A stretch of DNA of 6,726 bases from an uncultured Selenomonas sp. (GCA_938045435.1 CALIBA010000204.1:1-6726), one strand, 5' to 3'. Positions 1 to 6,576 are shown, counted from the stretch's first letter. Notes: generated by a model not told the origin, from the letters alone. Program-made: numbers and translations.

Positions 1-42
1 GCACGTCCGGGGTGGTTCGGGGAGAAAGAGGGGCAGATATGA
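1..42 (+). CDS. Possible 3' end of an upstream gene (partial)
   Basis: Frame 1 is open from the window edge to a TGA at 40-42. It would encode a C-terminal tail of 13 residues, ARPGWFGEKEGQI. The TGA overlaps the ATG at 39 of the next gene as ATGA, the arrangement typical of translationally coupled operon genes. This is the only positive evidence. The stretch is too short for homology, and another frame is also open here, so the product cannot be named. If real, it would place the sulfatase-like pair inside a longer operon. Confidence 0.35.
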   Translation, partial: ARPGWFGEKEGQI

Positions 43-2183
43 GAGAGGATCTCACCGTGTTTTGGCAAAACAATACACGTTCCTATGAGCTTTTTTCGGA
101 TCTTTTGGCGCGCTCAGAACGCAATGCGTATGACGATGCATTCTTACAGCAGCTTGCCGCCTATCGGGAGGAATCTCCAGCATCTGAGCACGCGGACATC
201 TTTGCTGCGCGGTATCTTTTGCATCATGGGGATGCCGAAGGTGCCACAGCGTGCGGAGAGCGTGCTTTTGGCGCAGCGCCCATCAACCATGCTGTTTGGG
301 ATGTCCTTTCCCGTGGCTATATCGCACTGGGACGCTATGCGGACGCTCTCGTTATGCAGGGGTACCTATCCAATGCGTTCAATGTTCCCATCACACTGAA
401 TCTTCCGCCCCAAACCCTCACAGGGAATATACTCGATCGTCTTTCAGTTGCCATGGGGCAGCCGAGTTATGGGCCGCTCCTCTCCAACCGCATGTTCTAT
501 GATCCAGCAACTGGATTATCTGCTGTGCCTACGACCTTTGCAAAAGAGTTTCTCCCGGTTTCTCCGCATATTACACCGTCGTACTACGTAGGTGTCTATA
601 CAGAGCAAGAACTGCATGGCAATAAGGATTGGCTGCTCTCGGTGACACGCAATGCCCCCGGATATGTCTATCATGTCGGGGGAGACTTCGTCTTTGATAT
701 TATCCGTGGACAGGCATTCCTCGGGAAGGCGTATGTTGAACTTTCTCCGGAGGATCGCATCATCCTTCCCGTCCTCGGTGCAGTACGCGACCAACAGATG
801 CATATTCAATCGGGGAACGTAAAAAGTATGACATGGCTCAGTCCCGCTACGCCAAACTTCTTTCGTCTGGAAGAATCTGCGGAACTGTCCTCAGAGCAAG
901 CGTTTATCATCGGTTCCCCGATTCATTTGGGGCACAGCGCTGCACGCCGTCCTCTTGTTCTCAATATTCTCGCCGATGCACTTGCCTGGACCGTTGTACG
1001 TGACCGCTTTGCGCAGGAGATGCCGAATACCCATCGCTTCTTTCAGAAAGGGCTTATATTCGACCAGAACTTTTCGGTCGCTGAGTACACGTATCCGTCA
1101 TTTGCGACGATTGAAACGGGAATGTACCAACACCACAGTCAAATCTTCAATGATAAGATCGCGATAGAGCTGCGCGAGGATTATACCACACTGTCTGAAT
1201 GTATGCGTGCATGCGGTTATACAACAATCAATCTGATGGGGGCTGGGGATGGTCTTTATAATGGCGCTTCACGCGGCTATGATCGCCTCGTCATTACGCC
1301 GTATGTTCTGCCCGCCGCAACTGCTGTAGAGCGGGTGATTCGCTACCTTGAGGGTGCACGTGATGCCGACCATTTTATTCTCATGCACACACTCGATGCA
1401 CATCTTTGGCCGAACAAAGTCTATCAAATTTCCTCCAGCACACAGATGCGGGTACCGCTTGCAGATCGGCTGATTGGCGATGAAGAGCTGCGCACCAGCC
1501 CCTATATGAGACCCCATCCGCTTTACCAAGACGCGTTCTGGCAAGGGGTTCATGATCTTGACCGTGCGCTTGGCACGCTGTTCTCATATCTGGAGGCGCA
1601 TTACGAGCCGGAGGAGTATCTCATCACGTTATACTCCGATCATGGAACTGCCATCTTTAGCACAGCGCACTATATCGTCGATGCCCAGATCACGGGCGCT
1701 GCCTGGATGATGTGCGGGAGTGGGGTTCCTGCGGGGGTGGTGTCCCCTGATATGACAAGTATTGTCGATCTTTATCCAACCCTTGGGCATCTCCTGGGAT
1801 TCCCCGTGGGGAGCCATGTGGATGGTGTTCTTCCAAAAATATTTGGCGGTCCCGGACGTGAGATTGCATACAGTCAGTCGCTCTATCCAGGCAAAGAGTA
1901 CTATCTCGCTGCACGTTCTGCATCCCACACCTTGTGTGTTTCGACAGAGGAGCCTCTCTCCATGGACGGCAGAGTGGACATGGCAAAGGCAAAGGTGCGC
2001 ATCTATCCGCGCGATCATGAAAATGAGGAGGGGTATGCAGTGGACAATGAGGAACTGCGTGCGTTCTTTTATCCGCGCGTACGCGCCTTTCTGGGCGGCA
2101 TCGCGAGCAACAATGAACTATTCCCGCCGCCGCGCCCGCCGAAAGAACACGTGTCCTATGCAAAAGAAATGCCGCCCCAATAG
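39..2183 (+). CDS. Soluble alkaline phosphatase/sulfatase-superfamily protein with TPR-like N-terminus (paralogue 1)
   Basis: This 714-residue protein has three visible parts. Residues about 51-110 are helical and TPR-like (paired helices around HADIFAARYLLHHGDAEGA and the GRYADAL segment). Residues about 165-300 look beta-rich. Residues about 305-640 form an alkaline phosphatase/sulfatase-type catalytic domain. Putative active-site residues are D313 (NILADAL), T351 in AEYTYPS before the ETG motif, D453 and H455 in LDAH, D534 and H535 in YSDHG, and D577 in the family motif DLYPTLGHLLG. The layout matches LtaS and EptA, which use a Thr nucleophile. It lacks the Cys/Ser-x-Pro-x-Arg signature of formylglycine sulfatases. 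I see no signal peptide or membrane helix, so it is probably cytoplasmic. The start at 39 is preferred over GTG at 12: it has a GAGGGG ribosome site 5 nt upstream and aligns with the N-terminus of the paralogue. The tail is proline-rich. Phospho- or phosphono-transfer or hydrolysis is inferred; the substrate is unknown. Confidence 0.85.
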   Translation: MREDLTVFWQNNTRSYELFSDLLARSERNAYDDAFLQQLAAYREESPASEHADIFAARYLLHHGDAEGATACGERAFGAAPINHAVWDVLSRGYIALGRYADALVMQGYLSNAFNVPITLNLPPQTLTGNILDRLSVAMGQPSYGPLLSNRMFYDPATGLSAVPTTFAKEFLPVSPHITPSYYVGVYTEQELHGNKDWLLSVTRNAPGYVYHVGGDFVFDIIRGQAFLGKAYVELSPEDRIILPVLGAVRDQQMHIQSGNVKSMTWLSPATPNFFRLEESAELSSEQAFIIGSPIHLGHSAARRPLVLNILADALAWTVVRDRFAQEMPNTHRFFQKGLIFDQNFSVAEYTYPSFATIETGMYQHHSQIFNDKIAIELREDYTTLSECMRACGYTTINLMGAGDGLYNGASRGYDRLVITPYVLPAATAVERVIRYLEGARDADHFILMHTLDAHLWPNKVYQISSSTQMRVPLADRLIGDEELRTSPYMRPHPLYQDAFWQGVHDLDRALGTLFSYLEAHYEPEEYLITLYSDHGTAIFSTAHYIVDAQITGAAWMMCGSGVPAGVVSPDMTSIVDLYPTLGHLLGFPVGSHVDGVLPKIFGGPGREIAYSQSLYPGKEYYLAARSASHTLCVSTEEPLSMDGRVDMAKAKVRIYPRDHENEEGYAVDNEELRAFFYPRVRAFLGGIASNNELFPPPRPPKEHVSYAKEMPPQ

Positions 2184-2228
2184 ACCCGCAGCCTTTCGCG
2201 CGGATCCTTGATGATGGAGTAAAATGGT

Positions 2229-4343
2229 ATGACTGACAATTTCACCGTATTTTGGAAAAACAATGCACGTGCCTATGAACTCTTTACGGATCTTTTGGCG
2301 CGCACGGAGCGCAGCGCATACGATGATGACTTTCTGAGGCAGCTTGCTGCCTATCGGGAGGAATCACCGGACTCTGGGCATGCGGACATCTTTGCTGCAC
2401 AGTATCTATTGCACCATGGCGACGCCGAAGGTGCTGTGCGCTGCGGTGAGCGTGCCTACCAAATACGCCCTATCAATTACGTGACATGGCAGGTATTATC
2501 TAGTGCCTATGCCGCATGTGGGCGTTATGCCGATGCACTCGTTATGCAGGGCTATCCGGTGAATTTCTTTAAGGTTCCTATTTCGCTCAATATTCCCTCG
2601 CATGTACTGACAGAGGAGACCCTCAACCGACTGTCCATCGCAACCGGTATGGGAAACTATGCGCCATTCACTGTCAGTCGTATGCGCTATGATACAGCGC
2701 ATGGACTAACTGCCTGCTCCGGTATATTTTTCGACGAGTTCCTCCCTGTTTCCCCACAGATCACACCGGCATATTATGTTGGGGCCTATACTGAGCAGGA
2801 GATCCGTGGCAATAAGTTCTGGCTGGGGCATGGGATGCGCAACGTGCCGGGGATTATTGAAAAGGTTGCGGGTGACTTTACGTTTGACATCATGCGCGGA
2901 CAACGCTCCTTCGGTACAGCACATGTCGATGTTGCTGCAGACGATGAGATCGTACTGCCGATCATAGGCACACAGCAGGAACAAATCTTGCAGGTGCGCA
3001 CAGACAGCGTGGATGACACCACGTGGATCAGCCCGGGAAGCCCCAACTTTTTCCGCCTCAACCGCCCCACGGATTTTTCTTCAGAACAGGATTTTATCGT
3101 TGGCACACCGATCCATTTGAAGCATGATCCAAAGCGCCGCCGTCTCGTTTTGAATCTTCTCGTAGATGCACTGTCGTGGTCGGTACTGCGGCATGATTTC
3201 GCGCAGCGGATGCCGCACGCGCATCAGTTCTTTCAGCACGGTGTCATTTTTGATCAGCATTTTTCTGCACTGGAATACACCTATCCATCTCTTCCGACCA
3301 TCGAAACCGGTATGTATGCGCATCACAGTCAGATTTTTAACGAATGGTCGGCGATTGAACTCCGTGCCGACTATATCACACTCTCAGAGCGCATGCGTAC
3401 ATGTGGGTATGCGACCACATCACTGATGAGCGCCGGAGACGGTATCTATAATGGGACAACGCGTGGATATGACCGTCTGATCGTTACGCCTTATCATGTC
3501 CATGCCTACGAGGGGGCAGAGCGTCTCATTCGCTGTCTCGGCGGTCTGCATGATGCCGACCATTTTATTTTCCTTCATATGATGGATGTGCATCCGTGGG
3601 CGCCGTCCCTTTTTCAGGCACCGACCACTGTTCAGACAAGCCTGCCGCTTGCTGCACGCCTATCGGGGGCAGAGGAGAAAGTTCCGAGCCCTTACCTCAA
3701 ACCGACACGCCTCAATCAAGAAATTTTCTGGCAGGGCATAGCAGCGCTTGACCGTGGACTGGGGACAATTTTCTCCTATTTAGAGGAAAACTATGCTCCT
3801 GATGAGTATCTTGTTACACTGTACTCTGACCATGGAGTGCCGATTTTCAGCAGTCAGCACCATATTGTTGATACACAAATGACAGGTGCCGTATGGATGA
3901 TGCGTGGAGGCGGCGTCCCCGAAGGCGTCATTGCGCATGAGCTGACAAGCGCTGTCGATCTCTATCCAACGCTTGGACATCTCCTGGGTTTTCCTGTGGG
4001 GGGCAATGTCGACGGCGTGCTGCCCAAAGTCTTTGGCGGTCCTGGGCGCGAGATTGCCTACAGCAACTCCCTGTTCCCTGGCAGAATTTACGAGCTCGTC
4101 GCACGCGCGAAGACACATGCTCTTTTCCTCAAGACAACAGATATTACCAGTATCAACGGATCGGTCGATCTTTCGACAGCACAGGTGCGCATCTATCCGC
4201 GTGCCCATGAAAATGAGGAGGCGTATGCTACGGACAGTGAAGAGCTGCGTGCATTTTTCTATCCGCGCGTGCGTGCATTCCTAAAGGGCATTGACAGCAA
4301 CGGAGAGCATTTCCCGCAGCCGCTGTTTGGAGAGGATGCCTGA
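2229..4343 (+). CDS. Soluble alkaline phosphatase/sulfatase-superfamily protein with TPR-like N-terminus (paralogue 2)
   Basis: This 704-residue protein is a tandem paralogue of the preceding gene, by eye about 60% identical. There is no net gap: every catalytic residue has the same number in both (D313, T351 in EYTYPS, D453/H455 in MMDVH, D534/H535 in YSDHG, and DLYPTLGHLLG). Its MDVHPW is closer to the usual family D-x-H-P motif than the LDAHLW of paralogue 1. Like its partner it has a TPR-like N-terminus, a beta-rich middle, and no signal or membrane segment. The two differ most at residues about 130-165 and 456-500, the latter just after the putative substrate histidine. This suggests divergent substrates or partners rather than a simple dosage copy. 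Start choice: ATG at 2229 with GGAG at 2216-2219. The gap to the upstream gene is 45 nt and to aepY 31 nt, so co-transcription is likely. A phosphotransferase or hydrolase role is inferred from the fold motifs only. Confidence 0.85.
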   Translation: MTDNFTVFWKNNARAYELFTDLLARTERSAYDDDFLRQLAAYREESPDSGHADIFAAQYLLHHGDAEGAVRCGERAYQIRPINYVTWQVLSSAYAACGRYADALVMQGYPVNFFKVPISLNIPSHVLTEETLNRLSIATGMGNYAPFTVSRMRYDTAHGLTACSGIFFDEFLPVSPQITPAYYVGAYTEQEIRGNKFWLGHGMRNVPGIIEKVAGDFTFDIMRGQRSFGTAHVDVAADDEIVLPIIGTQQEQILQVRTDSVDDTTWISPGSPNFFRLNRPTDFSSEQDFIVGTPIHLKHDPKRRRLVLNLLVDALSWSVLRHDFAQRMPHAHQFFQHGVIFDQHFSALEYTYPSLPTIETGMYAHHSQIFNEWSAIELRADYITLSERMRTCGYATTSLMSAGDGIYNGTTRGYDRLIVTPYHVHAYEGAERLIRCLGGLHDADHFIFLHMMDVHPWAPSLFQAPTTVQTSLPLAARLSGAEEKVPSPYLKPTRLNQEIFWQGIAALDRGLGTIFSYLEENYAPDEYLVTLYSDHGVPIFSSQHHIVDTQMTGAVWMMRGGGVPEGVIAHELTSAVDLYPTLGHLLGFPVGGNVDGVLPKVFGGPGREIAYSNSLFPGRIYELVARAKTHALFLKTTDITSINGSVDLSTAQVRIYPRAHENEEAYATDSEELRAFFYPRVRAFLKGIDSNGEHFPQPLFGEDA

Positions 4344-4374
4344 CACTGAAAAGAGGGCGTAAAAGGAGAATACA

Positions 4375-5493
4375 ATGGACGTTAAAGAACTGATCGCTGC
4401 ACTTGGGACAGAGTTTTTTGCGGGGGTGCCCGATTCAAAGCTGCGCCCGTTGGTTGACTATCTGATGGATACCTACGGTGCCGCGGGTACCGCGCATATG
4501 ATTGCAGTCAACGAAGGGAATGCAGCGGCGCTTGCTGCGGGCTATCATCTGGCAACAGGAAAAGTCCCGCTTGTCTACTTGCAAAACAGCGGGCTTGGCA
4601 ATATCGTCAATCCCCTGCTCTCCCTGCTCCACAACGAGGTCTACGGAATCCCCTGTATCTTTGTCATTGGATGGCGCGGTGAACCGGGACGCTATGATGA
4701 GCCGCAGCATATGGTGCAGGGGCGTCTTACAGAGCCGCTCCTTGAAATGATGGGCGTTCAGACCTGCGTGTTGACGCAGGAGACGACCGCGATGGATGTG
4801 GCGCGTATCATGGCGGAATTTCGCCCGCAGCTCCTCTCAGGCAGGCAGTGCGCCCTTCTTATCCGTGAGGGGGCGCTCTCCTATCCCAAACGAAAATACG
4901 CAAACGAATTCCCTCTGCGCCGCGAGGAGGCCATTGATGCGATTCTCGATGCGGCAAAGGATGCCATCGTTGTTGCAACAACGGGCAAGACGGGGCGGGA
5001 ACTCTTTGAGCTGCGTGCACGCCGCGGAGAGGATCATGCACACGATTTCCTCACGGTTGGTTCGATGGGACACGCGAGTGCAATCGCGCTCGGTATCGCC
5101 CTGCACCGACCGGAGCGCCGTGTTTTCTGCATCGACGGCGATGGCGCAGCCCTGATGCACATGGGCGCCATGGCGACCATCGGCGCAGCGGCTCCACCGA
5201 ACTTTGTGCACATCCTCCTCAACAACGAAGCACATGAGTCCGTTGGCGGCGCACCGACGGCTGCGGAGACGGCACTGTTTCCCGCCGTTGCCGCGGCACT
5301 CGGCTATCACGTGATCAAGGCAGCAGAAAATGCCGCAGCGCTTACACGTGCGCTCAGTGACCTGCGCACGGCAAAGGCACTGACCTTCCTCGAAGTGCGT
5401 GTTGCGATTGGCTCACGTGCAGAACTTGGGCGTCCAACGACGACGCCGACAGAGAACCGTGATGCACTGATGGGCACACTGCATGACATTTGA
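4375..5493 (+). CDS. aepY: Phosphonopyruvate decarboxylase (thiamine diphosphate-dependent)
   Basis: The enzyme decarboxylates 3-phosphonopyruvate to phosphonoacetaldehyde (EC 4.1.1.82). This step pulls the unfavourable PEP mutase reaction forward and commits carbon to 2-aminoethylphosphonate or 2-hydroxyethylphosphonate. At 372 residues it has the usual length of the family. The N-terminal Pyr domain carries FFAGVPDSKLRPLVDYL and NEGNAAALAAGYH, with E47 the likely ThDP-activating glutamate. The C-terminal PP domain has the cofactor motif: GDG at 255-257, a 25-residue gap, then NN at 283-284. It is followed by AHESVGG, close to the AHDSVGG typical of phosphonopyruvate decarboxylases. Sulfopyruvate decarboxylase is the main alternative, but it is less likely given that motif. 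The ATG at 4375 has a strong AAAGGAG site at 4362-4368. It appears to be the last gene of the operon. PEP mutase (aepX) and the aminotransferase (aepZ) are absent from the window and expected nearby. Confidence 0.93.
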   Translation: MDVKELIAALGTEFFAGVPDSKLRPLVDYLMDTYGAAGTAHMIAVNEGNAAALAAGYHLATGKVPLVYLQNSGLGNIVNPLLSLLHNEVYGIPCIFVIGWRGEPGRYDEPQHMVQGRLTEPLLEMMGVQTCVLTQETTAMDVARIMAEFRPQLLSGRQCALLIREGALSYPKRKYANEFPLRREEAIDAILDAAKDAIVVATTGKTGRELFELRARRGEDHAHDFLTVGSMGHASAIALGIALHRPERRVFCIDGDGAALMHMGAMATIGAAAPPNFVHILLNNEAHESVGGAPTAAETALFPAVAAALGYHVIKAAENAAALTRALSDLRTAKALTFLEVRVAIGSRAELGRPTTTPTENRDALMGTLHDI

Positions 5494-5536
5494 CATGGAC
5501 GCAAAGAGGCTCTTGTATCCGTACGGATGGTATTAT

Positions 5537-5565
5537 TTTTGCGCTGGATTCATGCGTTTTATAAT
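5537..5565 (+). promoter_or_regulatory. Candidate distal promoter for the L,D-transpeptidase gene
   Basis: A perfect -10 hexamer TATAAT lies at 5560-5565. The best-spaced -35 is only a weak match, TTTTGC at 5537-5542 with a 17-nt spacer. A transcript from here would start near 5572 and carry a leader of about 140 nt that includes the 9-codon ORF at 5641. Confidence is limited by the poor -35. Confidence 0.4.
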
Positions 5566-5600
5566 GCTGTGTGAGAGGAATCGTTTTTCTAAAATTCTTC

Positions 5601-5629
5601 TATACAAGTAATTCCAATTATGGTATGCT
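5601..5629 (+). promoter_or_regulatory. Candidate proximal extended -10 promoter for the L,D-transpeptidase gene
   Basis: TATACA (5601-5606), a 17-nt spacer and TATGCT (5624-5629) are preceded by TG one base upstream of the -10, which makes an extended -10 element. The spacer contains a small AT-rich dyad, TAATT-CC-AATTA (5609-5620), that could be an operator, though dyads like this arise by chance in AT-rich DNA. Transcription from here would start near 5636 and would remove the ribosome site of the leader ORF at 5641. Confidence 0.4.
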
Positions 5630-5640
5630 AGGAGTGTAGT

Positions 5641-5670
5641 ATGAGAATAAAATGGCAGTCCTCTCTATGA
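5641..5670 (+). CDS. Possible 9-codon leader peptide upstream of the L,D-transpeptidase gene
   Basis: ATG at 5641 opens a 9-codon frame, MRIKWQSSL, ending in TGA at 5668-5670. It is preceded by AGGAG at 5630-5634 with 6 nt spacing, as good a ribosome site as those of the real genes. It has no run of one amino acid that would indicate classical attenuation. It could be a regulatory upstream ORF or a chance occurrence. It would be translated only from transcripts that start upstream of about 5625. Confidence 0.3.
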   Translation: MRIKWQSSL

Positions 5671-5673
5671 TTT

Positions 5674-5697
5674 GATGCGCAGGAACAGCCGTGCATC
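5674..5697 (+). promoter_or_regulatory. Stem-loop immediately upstream of the L,D-transpeptidase ribosome site
   Basis: GATGCGC (5674-5680) pairs with GTGCATC (5691-5697) in a 7-bp stem with one G-U pair and a 10-nt loop. It ends just before the GAAAGGAA ribosome site. Ribosomes leaving the leader ORF at 5670 would stop right next to it. A role in translation control is possible but unproven. Confidence 0.3.
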
Positions 5698-5698
5698 T

Positions 5699-5706
5699 GA
5701 AAGGAA
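5699..5706 (+). promoter_or_regulatory. Ribosome binding site that fixes the L,D-transpeptidase start
   Basis: GAAAGGAA at 5699-5706 sits 5-6 nt before the ATG at 5712. The in-frame GTG at 5691 lies upstream of this site and has no comparable site of its own at the right distance, so 5712 is the preferred start. Confidence 0.75.
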
Positions 5707-5711
5707 CCATC

Positions 5712-6503
5712 ATGAAAACGCAGCCTCAAAAACAAAGGCGAAAGAAACTGCGCCGCAGGCCTCACTATCCGCGGATTTTCGCGCTGCTTGCCGTTCTTGC
5801 GTTCATCTTCGGCGGTGTGTATGCGCAGCTCACCGTTCCAGAGGAGGTAGCTGCAGCGCCATCTGCGCCGCAGCAGAGCGCAAGACAAAAAACGGTTGCC
5901 GAAGCAGCCACACACCCCACACCTGCCGAGGAGGAGGCACCGGCAGAGGGAAAGCGCATCGTAACCCTCGCAGAAGCCGTTCCCAAGAAGGGGCATACAG
6001 AAATACCCGCACAGGCGGCACCTGCTGAGACGACATGGCAGGAAGAAGCTCCGGTGGCGCAGCCCGCTGTGTACGCTCCTGCAGGCTACTCCATTCTCGT
6101 CAAAAAGAGTGAGTTTCGCCTCTATCTCTTGGAGGATGGGAACGTTGTCGCATCATGGCCAGTTGCTCTCGGAAAAAATGCCGGGCAGAAGCGTGTCAGC
6201 GGCGATATGAAAACGCCGGACGGCACATTCTCTATTGATGAAGTGCTTGACGCCTCCTACTGGACACACGATTTCCACGACGGCAACGGAGAGATTGAAG
6301 GCGCCTATGGCCCCTACTTCATCAGCCTAGACACATCGAACCTCAGCGGCGGCGCATGGGATGGCATTGGCATCCACGGCACCCATGATCCATCAAGTAT
6401 CGGGACACGTGCATCTGAGGGATGCATCCGTATGTACAACAATGATCTGCTCGCCCTCAAACGCCACATCACGATCGGTATGCCGGTGACGATTGAGGAG
6501 TGA
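5712..6503 (+). CDS. Membrane-anchored L,D-transpeptidase (YkuD domain)
   Basis: This enzyme acts outside the cytoplasmic membrane on peptidoglycan stem peptides, forming 3-3 cross-links or attaching other groups to the meso-diaminopimelate of the wall. The 263-residue protein begins with a very basic cytoplasmic tail (residues 1-21, rich in Arg and Lys), then one hydrophobic segment (22-38) that could be an anchor or a signal peptide ending in VYA. A Pro/Ala/Glu-rich spacer of about 85 residues follows, and the YkuD domain runs from about 126 to 263. The domain starts with YSILVKKSEFRLYLLEDG and includes a TPDGTFSI segment. The catalytic pair is H222 in GIHGT and C238 in SEGCIRM. The position before Gly-Cys is Glu236, where most family members have His; this variant is uncommon but does not remove a core catalytic residue. 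The gene has its own candidate promoters and is probably not part of the phosphonate operon. Confidence 0.92.
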   Translation: MKTQPQKQRRKKLRRRPHYPRIFALLAVLAFIFGGVYAQLTVPEEVAAAPSAPQQSARQKTVAEAATHPTPAEEEAPAEGKRIVTLAEAVPKKGHTEIPAQAAPAETTWQEEAPVAQPAVYAPAGYSILVKKSEFRLYLLEDGNVVASWPVALGKNAGQKRVSGDMKTPDGTFSIDEVLDASYWTHDFHDGNGEIEGAYGPYFISLDTSNLSGGAWDGIGIHGTHDPSSIGTRASEGCIRMYNNDLLALKRHITIGMPVTIEE

Positions 6504-6531
6504 CAAGAAAAGAGAACCGCATAAAGTACAG

Positions 6532-6576
6532 TGCCCCCCAAAAGTTAGATCTCGTCAATCTAACTTTTGGGGGGCA
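6532..6576. repeat. Perfect 19-bp inverted repeat with 7-nt loop, IS3/IS150-end-like
   Basis: The left arm TGCCCCCCAAAAGTTAGAT (6532-6550) and the right arm ATCTAACTTTTGGGGGGCA (6558-6576) are exact reverse complements around the 7-nt loop CTCGTCA. The transcript would form a very stable hairpin. Neither strand has a T-tract directly after the stem; the nearest run is T5 at 6592-6596, 15 nt downstream. It is therefore not a canonical intrinsic terminator, though it may still stop transcription after the L,D-transpeptidase gene. From memory, the arm (C-run, AAAAGTTAGA) together with the preceding GTACAG resembles the terminal repeats of IS3-family IS150-group elements. The hairpin may be a fused pair of IS ends or a MITE-like relic. 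The repeat is certain; its origin is inferred. Confidence 0.85.

Larger units (their letters stand above)
5494..5711. other. AT-rich intergenic region between aepY and the L,D-transpeptidase gene
   Basis: This 218-nt gap separates the operon from the next gene. It contains a 12-nt palindrome, ATCCGTACGGAT (5517-5528), followed by TATTATTTTT (5531-5540). An outer CGCAAA (5500-5505) could also pair with TTTGCG (5538-5543). This could act as a weak terminator for the aepY transcript, but the central stem is only 4-5 bp, so I do not call one. Two candidate promoters, a short leader ORF and a stem-loop follow and are listed separately. Confidence 0.6.

Noticed and set aside
12..38. GTG at 12 as the start of paralogue 1
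   Set aside because: It would add 9 residues absent from paralogue 2, and the ATG at 39 has a better-placed ribosome site and matches the start of the paralogue.
1690..2163. Antisense open frame of 157 residues within paralogue 1
   Set aside because: It lies opposite a well-supported gene with conserved catalytic motifs, its composition is rich in Arg, His, Cys and Pro as expected of a shadow frame, and it has no recognisable domain.
3780..4208. Antisense open frame of 142 residues within paralogue 2
   Set aside because: A similar antisense frame occurs at the matching place in paralogue 1, but this is explained by the shared sense-strand codons; there is no independent sign of coding.
4837..5310. 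Antisense open frame of 157 residues within aepY
   Set aside because: It overlaps the confident PP domain of the decarboxylase and shows a Cys/Arg-rich shadow composition with no recognisable motif.
5517..5540. Intrinsic terminator after aepY (ATCCGTACGGAT plus T-rich tail)
   Set aside because: The stem is only 4-5 bp with a 4-nt loop and modest GC, too weak to call.
5691..5711. GTG at 5691 as the start of the L,D-transpeptidase
   Set aside because: The strong AAGGA site lies downstream of this codon and is correctly spaced for the ATG at 5712.
6532..6576. Calling the 19-bp hairpin a standard intrinsic terminator
   Set aside because: No run of T follows the stem directly on either strand; the nearest T5 is 15 nt away. 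Transcription termination is possible but not shown.
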